From the NCBI GenBank assembly GCA_020053565.1, contig JAGVMY010000162.1, forward strand, positions 1 to 34,424: a stretch of DNA of 34,424 bases, given 5' to 3'. This DNA is from Thermodesulfovibrionales bacterium (GTDB lineage Bacteria; Nitrospirota; Thermodesulfovibrionia; Thermodesulfovibrionales; SM23-35). A model generated the notes under the pieces. It was not told the DNA's origin, did no database searches, and was given only the letters and a program-made list of their open reading frames with translations. A program made the translations under genes and the position numbers. This document shows, piece by piece, positions 34,363 through 34,424 of the stretch; positions within the stretch are counted from its first letter, which is position 1, and every line of letters starts with the position of its first letter.

Positions 34363-34424
34363 ATGTCTATGCTCAAAATCATTGTAGTTGACGGGCAGGG
34401 TGGTGGAATTGGAAGCCTGATTGT
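34363..34424 (+). CDS. DUF3842 family protein (5' end only)
   Basis: The visible start reads MSMLKIIVVDGQGGGIGSLI. The DGQGGGIG nucleotide-binding-like loop after a first beta strand is typical of DUF3842 proteins, whose function is not known to me. ATG 34363 or ATG 34369 could be the start. The gene runs off the right edge and is divergent from the rnf operon. Confidence 0.7.
   Translation, partial: MSMLKIIVVDGQGGGIGSLI

Overview
The window reads as a bacterial chromosome segment of moderate to low GC, with a conserved core interrupted by one decaying accessory island. I infer Nitrospirota (Thermodesulfovibrionia-like) or a neighbouring anaerobic lineage. The pointers are an Aquifex-type short aconitase, an ATP synthase cluster with two b-type subunits (one with a signal-like N-terminus) and no a or c subunit genes, an rnfCDGEAB cluster with a many-cluster RnfB, and many palindromic repeats and heptamer arrays. 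No 16S rRNA or ribosomal protein is present, so the placement is inference.

Layout. 1-1041: the tail of an unknown gene and an unknown six-helix membrane protein. 1061-3675 (minus): tRNA-Lys, tRNA-Glu, miaA, hfq, a Nudix hydrolase, a SurA_N/PpiD-like anchored protein and tRNA-Leu, probably read largely as one unit from a promoter before tRNA-Lys. 3715-5664 (minus): aconitase. 5728-5881: a 154-bp MITE-like inverted-repeat element. 5909-9039: a lysA-dapF-dapA lysine/diaminopimelate operon, in which dapF carries two heptamer arrays and a palindrome as in-frame insertions. 9040-14073: the accessory island, holding a broken HD phosphohydrolase gene, REP-like repeats, a DUF5618 gene and its disrupted second copy, an intact DUF433/DUF5615 toxin-antitoxin pair, two duplicated antitoxin 3' ends, and a deleted UPF0175/DUF3368 pair. 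14074-16109 (minus): bioF and bioD. 16210-22251: the ATP synthase operon (b', b, delta, alpha, gamma, beta, epsilon) with a clear promoter and a strong terminator. 22288-25924: an operon of a PRC-barrel/MgtE_N/CBS sensor protein, an atypical NRAMP-family transporter and mtnA. 26000-28493: a ribbon-helix-helix regulator, yjbQ with two small upstream genes, and tyrS. 28577-34229 (minus): the rnf operon. The right edge is the start of a DUF3842 gene.

The core genes link central carbon metabolism (aconitase) with lysine/peptidoglycan precursor and biotin synthesis. They also include energy conservation: Rnf couples ferredoxin:NAD oxidoreduction to an ion gradient, which ATP synthase can use.

The strongest unusual signals are: (1) a soluble MgtE-type Mg sensor coupled by a 4-nt overlap to an NRAMP-like transporter whose metal-site motifs are altered; (2) two small mobile-element-like insertions with inverted ends and target duplications, one of which interrupts a gene that is readable again if the element is removed; (3) heptamer arrays and palindromes tolerated inside dapF and bioD; (4) several genes whose predicted transcription start coincides with the start codon (leaderless candidates); (5) a yjbQ gene whose conserved N-terminus lies behind an AUA codon overlapping the upstream stop.
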